The position numbers and the translations under genes were made by a program. The notes under the pieces are model-generated. The model saw nothing but the letters and a program-made list of their open reading frames with translations. It was not told where the DNA came from and did no database searches. DNA of 64,000 nt from Malania oleifera (lineage: Eukaryota; Streptophyta; Magnoliopsida; Santalales; Ximeniaceae), in the NCBI RefSeq assembly GCF_029873635.1, contig NC_080419.1, forward strand, positions 77,918,931 to 77,982,930, written 5' to 3'. Of the stretch, positions 36,047 to 48,335 are shown in pieces (position 1 is the stretch's first letter; every line of letters begins with the position of its first letter).

Positions 36047-36379
36047 ATGATGACAAAGAAAGAGCAATGATGTATAAAATAAAATAATACTCCCCCTGTC
36101 AATAAGCATAGACTCAATTTCATAAGACATAATTTCAGATTTAACATTGAAGCATATACATAGAGACAAATACACATAGAGATAAATACATAGAACTCAT
36201 AGTACATAGAACTTATAGTTCATCAAACTAGAAACATAGACTCATACATAGACTCATAGACTTTGCGCGCACACATACTCCCCCTTTTGACATCAACAAA
36301 AAGACATAATACATCCATAAACTGAGCATGTGCAGCATACAAAACAGCAAAAAGTTCAATCATCATAAGATGTCTTTAG

Positions 36380-37594
36380 TCAAGCATCATAAGCTATGTC
36401 ACTATCTTCAGCAATTCCTTTTCCTTTAGATTGTTGTGATCCTTCTTCTTCCTCTGATTTTGCATGAGAGTCTCCATCATCATTTTCATTACTTTCTTTA
36501 TCTAAATCAGTGCCATTTTGTGTGACACGTTGCTCTATTTTGTCAAGATGTTTATCTAGTAAAGTGTATTTATCATCAATATTTGCGATCTTGTCTTGAA
36601 GAGAAGCAAAACCATTCCTCATATCAGAACTAAAGTTGGAATAATGCTGATAAAAAGGAAGAAACCATGTAGGCATATCAGCTTCTTCAAGAGCTAGATT
36701 ACATTCTTCTTGTGCTGGTCGTGCAGGTCTATTTCCCCTAAACATCCATCCCTCGATGTATTTCTTGTAACCCATCCTTTTGAGAGTAGTAGAGAAGAAT
36801 ATATTGTAATGGGTTTGCTTCACTATTTTGGAAAATGGAGTGAGGACTTGGAAGTGAGCAAAAACTAAGGAAAGAATGCCATCACAAGGAAGCCCAATTC
36901 TAGGAGATTTGAGCTTCATGACCATCCATTTGAGTATGAGGCTAGCTAAATCTAATTTCTTTCCTTTCAGTATGCATCACATGATGAAGCAGTCAAAGAA
37001 GGAGATATGATCAAAGGATCCTGATGTAGGAATTATATTATAAGCAATGATCTTGTGAAGAATTTATGCTTGCAAATTGAGCTGTTTGTATTGTGGAGGA
37101 TTTCGAAAATAGACGGGTTAATCGTTCATCACAAGAGGCAGAAATTCTTGTGGGGAAAAATCCTGCTCCGTTGTCCACTGTTTTTCTATTGGATTGTACT
37201 CAAAATCACCATGCTTTATACGAAGTATTTTCCTTAGTGAATGTGGAGTAAGTGTAATCTTTTGGCCAAAAACTTCAGTGGCAAAACCAACATCTTTCTT
37301 TATCAAGTTTGAATAAAAAAGTTTGATTTGATCAGGGTAATAGCCTTTAACTTGGTGAAGAACAAACATATCCCACCCTATATTTTTGAACAACTCAAGA
37401 ATCTCAGGGAAATTTTCTTCAAAGAAAGAGACATCGAGTACCTTACCAAATATAGGATCGATAATGGAGATGTGATTTAGGTACAAGGTTTTTGTGCGAG
37501 ATGAAACCAACCATTTTTCTACTTTGTTGTTGCTAGTAGACCTTGAAGAAGAGGATGCTTTGTCTTTTTTCCCAACTGTTTTGGTTCGTGGCAT
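36380..37594 (-). pseudogene. Envelope-like / plant transposon ORF of SIRE, three in-frame stops
   Basis: One minus-strand frame of 404 codons runs from an ATG at 37594 (MPRTKTVGKKDKASSSS) to a stop near 36380. It is interrupted by TAA at 37118-37120, TAA at 37064-37066 and TGA at 36977-36979. The two long open segments are in the same frame, and the bridge between them translates coherently, so they are one gene. Features: a basic, Ser-rich N-terminus; a central globular part (GWDMFVLHQVKGYYPDQIKLFYSNL-like region); and an acidic, Glu/Asp-rich C-terminus with a possible short coiled coil before it. It occupies the position of the extra ORF of Sireviruses, and the central part resembles the 'putative plant transposon protein' family. 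I see no signal peptide or convincing membrane segment, so 'envelope' is a positional label. Function unknown. Confidence 0.75.
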
Positions 37595-37748
37595 TTTGAT
37601 GAAGCAGAAGTTTGAGGAGCCCTAGATGTGAAGGATTTAGGGTTTTGATGGAGTGACATTGGGAAGAGGTTTGGAGAGGAGAAACTCAGAGGAGAGATGA
37701 AGAGGAGTTGGTTTAGTGAAGGGTAGACGAATGGACAAGCGTCTAGGG

Positions 37749-37895
37749 CTTTAAAAAGAGTGTTTTACATGTTAAATGAACGTGAACCGCTGTGAGACAG
37801 GCATCTGTCATCAAGGTGACAGTCGTCTGTCAACTATCTTTCCAGATAGACAGTAGCCTGTCAGGCACCTTCCTAGTGTCTGGCAGTCATCTGCC
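37749..37895 (-). promoter_or_regulatory. Internal LTR-like promoter module ahead of the envelope-like ORF
   Basis: Outside both LTRs, between RNase H (ends 37931) and the ORF start (37594), four words repeat the LTR plan: GACAGGCATCTGTC (37795-37808), GACAGTCGTCTGTC (37818-37831), GACAGTAGCCTGTC (37849-37862) and GGCAGTCATCTGCC (37882-37895). The last keeps its stem by paired changes. On the minus strand a TATA-like CTTTTTAAAG follows (about 37749-37757), then a CT-rich leader (about 37660-37720), then the ATG. The order is the same as in the LTR promoters. Confidence 0.6.
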
Positions 37896-37930
37896 TTGAA
37901 GAAAAATTCTTTTCTCTCTTAGTTAACCTC

Positions 37931-40900
37931 TCATATATGTAACATTCCCAATTCACGTCGGATAAATACAAGTTGATCTTCAGCTAGTGGTTTTGTGAAT
38001 ATATTAGCTAATTGATCGTGAGTGTTAACAAATTCAAGAACTATTTCTTTCTTATCTACATTATCTCTTAAGAAATGATGACGTATATCAATATGTTTGG
38101 TACTTGAATGTGATACTGGATTCTTTGAAACATTTATAGCACTTGTATTGTCACACTTTATAGGGATTGTTTGATATTGAATTTTGAAGTCCCTTAATTG
38201 TTGTTTCATATATAAAGTTTGAGCACAATAGCTCCTAACTGCTATGTATTCTATTTTAGCTATAGTTAATGCTACATAATTTTGTTTCTTTGAAAACCAA
38301 GAAACCAGTGTGTCCTAGAAAGTGACAAGTCCCACTAGTGCTCTTTCTATCTATTTTGCATCCTGCATAATCCGCATCTGAATAACTAATCATTTCGAAA
38401 TTAGTTCCCTTTGGATACCATAAACCTAGATCAAGTGTGCCTAGTAAATATCTAAGGATTCGTTTAACTGTGATTTGATGTGATTCCTTAGAAGCCGATT
38501 GAAACCTACCACACATACATACACTAAACATGATATCCGGTCTACTTGCTATTAAATAAAGTAAGCTTCCTATCATTCCTCGGTAATGTTTGGTATCTAC
38601 TTGTTTACCTTTTTCATCCTTATCAAGACTCGTTGAGGTGCTTATGGGAGTTCCTATGGGTTTGCTTTCTTCCATATCACAATTTTTTAACATGGCTTTG
38701 ATATATTTAGTTTGATTTATAAATGTTCCATTTTTAGCTTGTTTAATTTGTAACCCTAGGAAGTAATTTAATTCTCCCATCATGCTCATTTCAAACTCTC
38801 TTTACATAGTTGTAGCAAATTCGTTACATAAATCTTCATGAGTTGCTCCAAATATGATATCATCAACATAAATTTGTACTATAAGCATATCATTATTTTT
38901 TGTTTTTATAAATAGAGTGTTATCTATCTTTCCTCTTGAAAAATTGTTTTGGGGTAGGAACTTGCTTAGTCTTTCATACCAAACTCTAGGAGTTTGTTTC
39001 AATCCATATAAGGCTTTAGTTAACTTGAATACATGATTTGGGTTTTTAGAGTCTCTAAATCCTGGAGGTTGTTTAACGTAAACTTCTTCATTTATATAAC
39101 CGTTTAAAAATGCACTTTTAAAATCCATTTGATATAATTTAAAATCTTTATGTGCTGCATAGGCAAGAAGCATCCTTATGGCTTCCATTCTTGCTACGGG
39201 AGCAAAGGTTTCTTCATAATCGATACCTTCTTCTTGATTATAACCTTGTGCTACTAACCTAGCTTTGTTTCTAATAACTACTCCATTTTCATCCTTTTTA
39301 TTTCTAAATACCCATTTGGTTCCTATTATTGATTTATCTTTGGGTTTAAGTATAAGTTCCCATACTTGACTCCTTTCAAATTGATTCAGTTCCTCCTGTA
39401 TAGTTATAATCCAAGAATCATCTTTTAATGCTTCTTCAATATTCTTGGGTTCATCTTGAGACAAAAAAGCATAATGGTTACAAATATTTTTTTAATGAGG
39501 CTCTAGTGGTTATTCCTTTTGATTGTTCACCAAGAAATTGATCTTTTGGGTGAATTTTAGCATATCTCCATTCTTTAGGTAGTTCTAGATTTTCTATAAT
39601 GTTTTCCTTTGAAACTTCATTATTATTTTCTTCTTTTATTTCAAGATCTTCTTCATTTGTGCGATATCTTCTTTTTCATCATTCTTAACTTTATTGTCAT
39701 AATTATTTGATTCATCAAACGTTATGTGTATTGATTCAATAATAGTAAGAGTCCTTTTATTATAAACCCAATAAGCGTTACTATTTGTAGAATGACCTAA
39801 GAAAATACCTTCATCAAATTTTGCATCGAACATACCTAAATCATCTTTAATATTAAGAATAAAGCATTTATACCAAAATACATGAAAGTAGGAAATGTTG
39901 GGATTTCTACCTTTCCATAGTTCATACGGTGTTTTGTCTATACTTGATCTTATGGATACCCTATTTATACTATAACAAGTTGTATTCATAGCTTCTGCCC
40001 AAAAGTATTTAGGTAGATTATTTTCGTTTATCATGGTTCTTGCCATTTCTTGGAGGGTTCTATTTTTTTTTTCTACAACTCCATTTTGTTGTGGAGTCCT
40101 AGGTGTTGAAAAATTATGGTTTATTCCATGTTCATTACAAAATTTATTAACATCTTTGTTTTTAAATTCTCTACCTTGATCACTTCTAAAATTAGTTATT
40201 TTATAGCTTTTTTCATTTTGTAATTTCTTGCATAAGGTGATTAGCATGTCACAAGTTTCATCTTTGTTTGCTAAGAATAATACCCAAGTAAATCCTGAAT
40301 AGTCATCTACAATTACAAAAAACATATTGTTTGTCTCCCAAGCTTAAGGTTCTAGTTGGAACAAATAAGTCTAGGTGGAAGAGTTCTAGAGGTCTTCTAG
40401 TTGACATGTATTTTTTCTTTTTGAAACTTGTTTTGATTTGTTTTCCCTTTTGACATGCATCACACATCTTGTCTTTTATAAATTTTGTATTTGGTAATCC
40501 TTTTACAAAATTTTTATTGGATAGTTTGGATAATAGATCAATACTTGTGTGTCCTAGTTTCCTATGCCACAGCCAACTCATTTCATTCATTGGAACTAAA
40601 TAAGTTACACTTTGATTTACTAAGTTCTCAAGGTTTATACAATATACATTATTTATCCTATGACCTATAAACAAGGTTTTATTGTTCTTAAGGTTTTGAA
40701 TAACATATTTTTCTTTCTTAAAAGTTATTTCGAACCCTTTGTCACTTAATTGGCTTATGCTTAAAAGATTGTGTTTTAATCCTTCTACCAATAGCACATT
40801 ATCAATACTAAGAGAAGGTTCTTTATCTATTTTTCCAATGCCAACAATTTTACCTTTGTTTTCCAATGCCAACAATTTTACCTTTGGCGTTGTTGCCGAA

Positions 40901-41347
40901 GGTGACGTATCCCCTATCCTTTTGTTTTAATGTGGTGAATTTGGTCCTATCACCGGTCATGTGCCTTGAACACCCACTGTCCAAGTACCATTTATCCATT
41001 GATGGTGTTGTCCTAAAGCACGCGTACAATGAGGGATTCATTGTGTTAGTCTTTGGAACCCAAATTCTCTTAACTTTCTTTGAATTGTCTTTAGTTCCAT
41101 TATTTACTTTTTATTCTCCTCAAACTTTAACATATTTTATTTTTAGTGGGCAATTGAACATTACATGACCTTTAGTCTTGCACATGTAGCAAGTAGTGTG
41201 TTCATGTTTGTTGTTTGAAGAAGTACTAGCATGGTTTTTGGCTTCTTTGACGAAATATCCCATGTATATTTTTTTACTCATTTTGTTTGTTTTTCCATTA
41301 TAACCTATCCCTTCTTTACTTTCGTGTAGTCTTTGTTGTCCAATCAT
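37931..41347 (-). pseudogene. SIRE pol: protease, integrase, RT, RNase H
   Basis: A second zinc knuckle CYMCKTKGHVMFNC (about 41180) precedes the aspartic protease with intact DSG (WYLDSGCSRHMTGD, near 40970-40990). Pre-integrase and HHCC zinc region: WHRKLGH...CDACQKGK (40450-40580). The integrase core keeps its acidic residues (VDDYSGFTW, RSDQGREFK, QQNGVVEKKNRT) in 40325-39636. RT in 39464-38802 has YVDDIIFGA. RNase H continues in 38789-38256 and 38209-37931. Lesions: a 28-bp tandem duplication shifts frame after the protease; a one-base contraction of a T run (40317-40322) shifts frame before the integrase; stops occur near 39635, 38802 and 38250. Confidence 0.93.
40831..40886 (-). repeat. 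Exact 28-bp tandem duplication (frameshift)
   Basis: Copies 40831-40858 and 40859-40886 are identical (TTTTCCAATGCCAACAATTT...). Because 28 is not a multiple of 3, the frame changes, and the peptide GKIVGIGK is encoded twice, once in each frame. Confidence 0.95.
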
Positions 41348-42806
41348 TTTTTCAAAATTTTATTTTCCTTTGTTAAAATTATATATTATTTTCTCTTTAT
41401 CCTCTACTGATTTTTTAAGTTCGATTATCTCTAACTCCTTTTTATTTAAATAATCTTCTTTAATTTTTCCTATATTTTGAGTAATTTCTTTTATTTCATC
41501 TTCTAATTTTTCAATATAAGAATTTTTCTCCTTCACACTGATTTTAGACGTTTCGAGTTGTTTCATTAATTCTTTATTTTGATCTTTCAAAGTTATATTT
41601 CTCTTGGATACTTTTATGAATCTTTTGTGTAAAGAAAATAGCTCAGATTGTAGTTCTTTATAGGAAGGCATACTACTGCAAGATTCGTCAAAAGACTCAT
41701 TGTTAGATTCTGTTGAAGTGTAATAGGAATTTACCTTTTCGTCATTTGCCATGAAGCATATATTTGTCATCTCTTGTCCACTTGACTCGTTTTCCATCTC
41801 TCTGGAGCTTGAATCATCCCAAGTGGCCTTCATAGCTTCCTTCTTTTTCTTCTTGTCTTTCTTGAGTAACAGGCAATCCGGCTTGATGTGCCCTGGTTTC
41901 TTGCAATGATAGCATATAGGAGGTTCATTTTTACTTTTCTTTTCTTTTCTACTTATTTCTCCTTTTTTAGGTTTCTTTTTATTAAACTTTCTATAAAACC
42001 TTTTATTTCTCCTATAGAATTTGCCTAGTCTTTTAGTGATGAATGCTAATTCATTTTGATCTAAGTCGCTTGTTTCACTTTCTTCTTCACTTGACATATT
42101 GCTAGAAGCTTTTAATGCAATGAACCTTTTATGCTTAGGCTCAGGATTCATTTCCTTTAAAGCCATTTCATAGGTAAGTAGTGAACCTATGAGTTCATCT
42201 AGAGAGGTGGTCTTAAGGTTTCTACCTTCCGTGATAGCAGTAGCCTTTGGTTCCTATATGGAGGGAAGGCCTCTTAGAATTTTTCTAATCATTTTGTAGG
42301 TAGTATAAGTCTTTCCTAAGGCACTTAAGGAATTGATTATATGGGTAAATCTGGTATACATACTAGAGATTGTTTCATCTGAATTCATTTTGAATGCTTC
42401 ATACTCACTTGTTAACATATCTATCCTGTTATCCCTAACATCTACTGTTCCTTCATATGTTACTTGTAATTTGTCCGATATTTCCGTAGCCATCTTGCAG
42501 ACCATGATCCTATTGAAGTTATTAGCATCTAAAGCACTATGGGGCATTTATAGCACTTGAATTTATTTGGAGCATTTTATAGTCTATATCGGTGTTATCT
42601 TTTTTCTCTTTGGGAATTTGTTTTCCATCTTCTATCTTAGTAGGGATTAGGTCTCCATCCATAACTACTTCCTAAGCTTTCCAATCCATGTGTTGGAGAT
42701 ATATTTGCATTCTCTTTTTCCAAAAGGTGTAATTATGTCCACAAAAGATTAGTGGTCGGGTTGAGAATTGGCCCTCACCGAAGGGTGCTACTCCTATATT
42801 TGCCAT
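41348..42806 (-). pseudogene. SIRE gag
   Basis: Begins at ATG 42806-42804 (MANIGVAPFGEGQFSTRP), shortly after the PBS. The UBN2-type gag helices are read at 42547-42254 (TYEGTVDVRDNRIDMLTSEYE, ILRGLPS). A basic stretch and a CCHC knuckle CYHCKKPGHIKPDC follow in 42166-41360. The C-terminal about 120 residues are rich in Glu/Lys/Leu and probably form a coiled coil. The gag is large, as in Sireviruses. A TAG/TAA-type stop near 42674 and frame changes near 42550 and 42250 inactivate it. Confidence 0.9.
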
Positions 42807-42848
42807 TTGATCCTTTTATAGTCTCTTGTTAGGAATTACTATAACTAA

Positions 42849-42860
42849 GCTCTGATACCA
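42849..42860 (-). other. Primer binding site of the full-length SIRE
   Basis: On the minus strand TGGTATCAGAGC is an exact tRNA-iMet complement, 2 nt from the 5' LTR end. Confidence 0.95.
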
Positions 42861-42862
42861 AT

Positions 42863-44755
42863 TGAAATTAGGATAACTTCCCAAGAGAGGGGTGAATTGA
42901 GATTTAAAAATTTTATTCCTTTTTTTTTATTTCTATATTATAACAATAATCTCACCTCAATTACAACCACAAAATTGATTCAGAGTAATCACAACCAAAA
43001 CAAAATAATCAATCACTTAATAATAGCCCTGTAGTAATGTGTAAAGCTTGCTGAATTTGTATAAGCCCTATTGTTAAATTCCACAAACAATCATCTTCCC
43101 AATGTTTAGCTTTTAAATAAACTTTTAGTTTAATAAGTTAAGGATGGTCAACCAACGTAGTCCCTTTCAGTTTCTGTAATCAATGCTGATCAAACCAAAA
43201 CAAATTAGCTTTCGGTCTATTTAACAACCAAACATTTAGAATTTAGAGTTTGATAAAGCATTCACGCAATTTATAAATTTTGCTGAAAAGTAAAAAGTAG
43301 GGAAAAGAGACGAACACAAGGTTTTGCTAGGTTTGGCTTCAACACAGCTTATGTCCTCGCCCTTGGAAAAACCACCAAAGGATTCACTATCACCGTTCCT
43401 TTACCAGGTGGAACAATACCGATTACAACACTCCTTGGTCAAGGCTAGAGCCTGCCTTCTCCAAACAATATTCCCTTGTTTGGTCCAATGATTCAACACT
43501 CGAACCATCTATCAATCTGTTACAAAGATTTAAAACAAGACATACAAGAATTGCTCCTCTAAGAGCTTATTAGTACAGATTAAAAACTATATACTTCAGT
43601 AAATTCACAATACGAAATTCAGATTGAAGCTCTAGGGTTTTATCACCATAGGAATCTTTCAATAGATGAAAGAATTAACGATTGTAGCGCAATATTAGTA
43701 AGAAAATCAGCAGAACTTTAGAGAACTTCGTGGATGTTGTGAGTAACAAAGAACTTTCAGAATTTCAGAATGCTTGAGAGAAAGTTTGATTGCTGATTTG
43801 AAATCTTGGTGTCTAAATCCATGTAACTCGAGGGTATTTATAGATGTAGTAAGGTTTCTAACTTGTTCCCCAAGTTTACTTGGAGTAGGGTCCAATTTTT
43901 AGATTAATTTGGGCTTCAAGTAATTTAAATTTTAAAAATATGCCCATTTATTATTTTGAATTTTGCCGCGAACTAGACGACTATGTGCTCTCTGGCAATC
44001 GTATGTCCATGTATTTCAAATACAATTTTCATAAACAGAAAGGTGGTAGTCGTCTGTCCTCAGGGTGGCAATCGTCTCTCACTGAGCAACTGAATTTTTT
44101 AAAACATACAGAAGAGTGGCAGTCACCTGAAAAAACCCACATAGATGTCTTATTTTGCACTAATAGTCATCTGTCAAGTGCCTGACAGTCGTCTGTCATG
44201 CTTTTGTTTCTTTGTTTAATAACTCTTAAAATGTCAGTCGTTGGTCTATAGACAAATAGTCATCTGTCAACCATATTTTCTTATTTCAAGATATTTTTTA
44301 TTTCTCTCTCTTTTGTTTATTTTAGACTTAGAATCTCAATTTGGTTTTCTTTGGAAAATAAGTTCCAAGTCTTAAAAACTAAGGTCTCTAAGTCTCTTTG
44401 CCTAATGAGCTTCAAAATGAACATTCATACTTGAATCAACGTGAAGTACTTACAAGGCTTAATTCTAAAAAAAAAATTTGACACTTCTTTGTTTGGAGTT
44501 CTTTTTATCGCTGCTCTGTGATCTTTCAATCTTCTCTAAACTTTCATTATGGATCATTTGCATTTGTGTGAGGCTTTCCTTGTTCCTTGATCCTTGTGAG
44601 CTTTTAAGATATGTCATTTGAAGTTTGAGCTTTTGGAATTTTCCTTTTTATTTTTGAAATCATCTTTGCCTGAAATAGTATCACTTGGAACAATATTAGA
44701 TAACCTTACTTTGTTATCATCAAAATCAAGAGTTGTAAGCCTAGCTAGGCCAACA
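42863..44755 (-). repeat. 5' LTR of the full-length SIRE
   Basis: A 1893-bp LTR collinear with 34175-36031. Words lie at 43975-44275, for example GACAGTCGTCTGTC (44184-44197); TATA TATTTATAG at about 43835-43845 (minus strand). The terminal G/C tracts of the partner LTR are not expanded here. Confidence 0.95.
43835..44275 (-). promoter_or_regulatory. Palindromic word cluster plus TATA (5' LTR of SIRE)
   Basis: Same plan as in the 3' LTR, with GGTAGTCGTCTGTCC (about 44046) and GACAGTCGTCTGTC (44184-44197), then CTATAAATACCC on the minus strand. This copy would drive the genomic transcript. Confidence 0.8.
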
Positions 44756-45397
44756 AAAGTCAAAGTAACCATATGCAAGTGCGTCTGCAGGCATCTGCAA
44801 GCTTTGCTACAAGTCCGATTGCCTTACCACTTCCTGGCCCTAACCCCAAGGAAGGTACAACAACTCTTTGCAGGCCAACAGGCCGAAACCCCCTACACTT
44901 CAACTACAGTGTGGTTGCACCTGGCCAAACAATTCACTAGCAAAGGTATCGTGCTCTCAATACAACCGGTCCTCATGGTTCTTAAACCATATCATGGAAT
45001 TTAAGTAATAAAAACTGTAATATATTCTTACTGTTGTCATTTCATATAAAACCTGCCATCAATCAAAACCCAGCATACAGTCGTTACATCAAAGTTTGGC
45101 TCTCAACCATCATATAAAACCCAGTGCTCAGCCGTCATAGCAACACCCCGACATACAACCATCATATCAAAACTCCATATTTTCCATCAACCAGTATAGA
45201 TCTCAATTTCATAGTATATTCTCACAACCATACTCAGGTTCAGTTATGAAATAAACCATATAGATTATTCTCATTCCACACAATTTTAGTATTAAAATAC
45301 AATCAAATAAACCAACCAAAAAACATTTCACAATATCACAAGTGGATTTTGATAAAGCTAGGTATGATCATCTCCCCCTTTTAAACTACAACACATT

Positions 45398-45428
<31 letters not shown>

Positions 45429-45443
45429 CTGTATATATATACA

Positions 45444-47654
45444 TGTTGGCTTTTTTGAGTCCGATCTCCATTTTGATGCTGACAAACACAAGCGGGTCTT
45501 ATGTGTGCTTTTAAGTGCGTGAACAGGTATAATTGAGGTCACACATAAGATCAAGAGGACATGGAAGCCATGACACGACTCAAAGCTTATATCTGGTGTT
45601 TTCCATGAAGATTTAAGAGCACAGAAGATAAAGAAGACATTTATGTTTGATATGTATATGCATTTATTTTTTATCTTTGGTTTGTAATAATGCATGCATC
45701 TGCATTATATGTTTAAAATGCTCAATTGACCATAGAATGACCATAGGGACCAAATGACCTTAGGGCTTCCTTTGGTCGACCTTCGGTCGATCGACACTGG
45801 ATTTTTTTAGGCGTCCTCAAAACAAAAAAGGCCTAGAAATGACCCTAGGACACTCACTTATGCATACACATGTTTAGTCATTTGAATAGGGTGATTGTTG
45901 GCTTAAACAATACCAAAATGCACTAAATGTGCACACTCGATCGACCGAACTTCCCTATACAAAATTGCCCGGTTGACGAAACTCGGACCAGGTCAACAAT
46001 TGACCACAGTCCGGACGACCAAACTGACTGAGTTCATTTGACCTCGGTGGACTAAACTCCCTTGGAGTCAACTTAGTTGACCACCTGGTTGACCATGCCC
46101 ATATTACATTGTAACGCCCTGATCAATCGAGTTCCCATGTGCAGGAACTCAATGGTCTAGTTGACCGACTGAGTCAGTTCATTTTGTCCTTGGTCGACCG
46201 AACTGCGCAAAAGAGAAAAATCGCCCTTATACTTACAAGTCTGGTTGATCGAACTTATAGTTCATTTAATGCCCGATCAATCGAACCTCAAGAACTTTGG
46301 TCAACTGAACTTCCTTCGGTCGACCAGTGCTCTTGGGTTGAATTTTTTTTTTAAGTGTTAAAACGTTATTAAAATTTAATTAAACTTTTCCAAAATACCG
46401 AGCGTGTCCTTCAATGGTTAGCTTTGTTGAAAATCTATAAATACCCCCTCATAACTCCTAAAAAGCAAACTTTGATTAACTCTAAATTTATCTCTAATCC
46501 TTTGTTAATCAAAGTTCCCCCAACTTATTTTTATTGCAAAAATTTCTTCCTTGGGGAAAAATTTTTCAAACTAAACTCTCCTACTCTCTTTCCATCCATT
46601 CATTTCAAAATTATTTTGAAAAGAGAATATATTTATTTTGGGCATTTATTTTCGAATTCACATGTTATACTCTCATATACTAGTTATTTTTGAAAATCAT
46701 TTTTGAGAATATAGTTTGGTTTTCTCTCAGATTATTTCTTAGATAAATATCTTTTGGGAGAAAATTATTTGTTGCACAAATACTTCCTTGAACATAAACT
46801 CCATATTTTCCAAACACTCTTACTTGCAAAAATCTTTGTTGGAGAACATATTTCTCATTTATATATATTCATTTATATTATTTGTGTAAAAATTATTGAT
46901 AGAGCAAAACCCTAGGTTCTCCTATATTATTATTGAAATATCTTTTTGGAGAAAACTTTTTATTAGGGTGTAAATATAGTTAAGCACCCTTACTCTACTG
47001 AGCATAAATCATATCATATGAGAGTGCATATTTTATGAACTTAAGCGTGTACATCTTTGCTTGTATTTCATAAGAATATATGTACAAAATGTTTTATTGT
47101 AACGATTGGGTTCAGCTTGTTAATTGAACTAGGGAGTCTTAGCCCCGTAAATGAGATCGATTCGGTTTAGCCTGGAATTGAACTGGAGAGTCTCAGCCCC
47201 GTAAGGGAGACTAGTTTGGCTCAGCCTAGTAATTGAGTTGGAGTTTTCCTCACCCCATAAGGAGAGGATGTAAAAGGCTTTTGCTCCATCAAGTTAAGTG
47301 AGCAAGTATAGTGGAATCCTTGGGGGGAATACCCAAGGCGGGGATGTAGGCTGGTTTGGCCGAACCTTGATAACAAATCTGGTGTCACTCTCTCTATCTT
47401 ATTTAAATTCTTACACTTTAATTTCAATATGTGTATAAAAGTTTATTTAATGTTAATGTTATTTGCATGCACATATTTGAATTAAATAAGATAATGCACA
47501 CGTGTATGTTTGCTTTCTATTAAAATTATTTTACATACGTGCATGCACATTGAATGGGATATGATATGCGGTGAATCGACATAATTGTTCAAATTAGTGA
47601 AAAATGTTTTAAAACCCAATTCACTCCCCTCTTGGGATCACACCAATTCCAACA
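45444..47654 (+). mobile_element. SIRE-like solo LTR inside the Tekay solo LTR
   Basis: A 2211-bp unit from TGTTGGCTTTTTTG to ACACCAATTCCAACA. Flanks are ATACA (45439-45443) and GTACA (47655-47659), matching at 4 of 5. It has a word cluster of TTCGG/CCGAA-like arms around TCGA (45770-46330), TATA TCTATAAATACC (46434-46445) and a long leader with 'AGCCCCGTAA'-type short repeats (47130-47280). No coding region is present, so it is a solo LTR. Confidence 0.8.
45770..46445 (+). promoter_or_regulatory. Palindromic word cluster plus TATA, TCGGTCGACCGA type
   Basis: At least ten words on the GGTCGACCGAA plan, such as TTGGTCGACCGAA (46190-46202), CTCGATCGACCGAAC (about 45937) and CTTCGGTCGACCAG (about 46314). 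TATA at 46434-46445. Confidence 0.75.
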
Positions 47655-47893
47655 GTACATATGTATAGGTTTTATAAGAAAACTATATATATACATACAT
47701 ATAGGTTTTATTAGAAAATTAAGATGATCACCCCGTAACCTTAGGTTTATCTACAAAATGTGTGCATATCTATCAACCGAGATTTTGACCGTACAAATCA
47801 TTCACAAATCACCATAGGACCTTCCCATATTTTAAAACTCAGTTTTTGAATGGTTGGATTTCAAAATAACCATTGATATCATGAATACACACT

Positions 47894-47925
<32 letters not shown>

Positions 47926-48233
47926 AGTTTAATTGGTTCAATTTTGATAAAAGACCTGACATAACTTGATCCCCTTACCTGTTCCTAAAAATAAGCCAAT
48001 TACGCTCTAGAAACGAAAACCCTAGCTTTCCGAACTCGTTGCTAAAAGTGAGCCGGGAAGCCGAGAGGAGAGGAAGAAATGATCGGAGACCGATGACGGA
48101 CTCCGGGTGATCTTAGAGAGAGAGAGAGAGAGAGAGAGAGCCATATGAGAGAGTGAGTGAGAGAAGAGAGAGATCAAAAGCCACTTTAGAGTGAGAGAGA
48201 GAGAGAAAGAGAGAATTTGTAAGTTATAAAAAA

Positions 48234-48335
48234 AATAAATACCTTGCTTACTACTTAAGTCAGCTGGCCCAAAGGAAAACTGTCGATGATTTTCCTGGGC
48301 TTTAGAAAACCATCGATGGTTTGGTCCTGCCAAAC
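48234..48335 (-). promoter_or_regulatory. Palindromic words plus TATA in the Tekay solo LTR
   Basis: AAACCATCGATGGTTT (48307-48322) is a perfect 16-bp palindrome. ACTGTCGATGATTT (about 48269) and GGTTTGGTCCTGCCAAACC are related. On the minus strand GGTATTTATT follows, then a GA/CT-rich leader (48115-48215). Confidence 0.65.

Larger units (their letters stand above)
34175..44755 (-). mobile_element. Full-length SIRE/Sirevirus-type copia element
   Basis: A 10,581-bp element on the minus strand, flanked by the perfect duplication AAAGT (34170-34174 and 44756-44760). Order: 5' LTR 44755-42863, exact tRNA-iMet PBS, gag, protease, integrase, RT, RNase H, a second promoter-like module, an envelope-like ORF, polypurine tract, 3' LTR 36031-34175. 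LTR length, the large gag with coiled coil and the extra 3' ORF place it in the Sirevirus (SIRE/Maximus) lineage. The LTRs differ by several percent, mainly transitions, and all ORFs carry lesions, so it is inactive but structurally complete. Confidence 0.95.

Noticed and set aside
42849..42860. tRNA-Met-like sequence as a possible tRNA gene
   Set aside because: Only 12 nt complementary to the tRNA 3' end, next to an LTR: a primer binding site.
44618..45004. 128-codon plus-strand ORF
   Set aside because: It crosses the junction between the SIRE LTR end (44755) and the Tekay LTR, so it cannot be an evolved gene.
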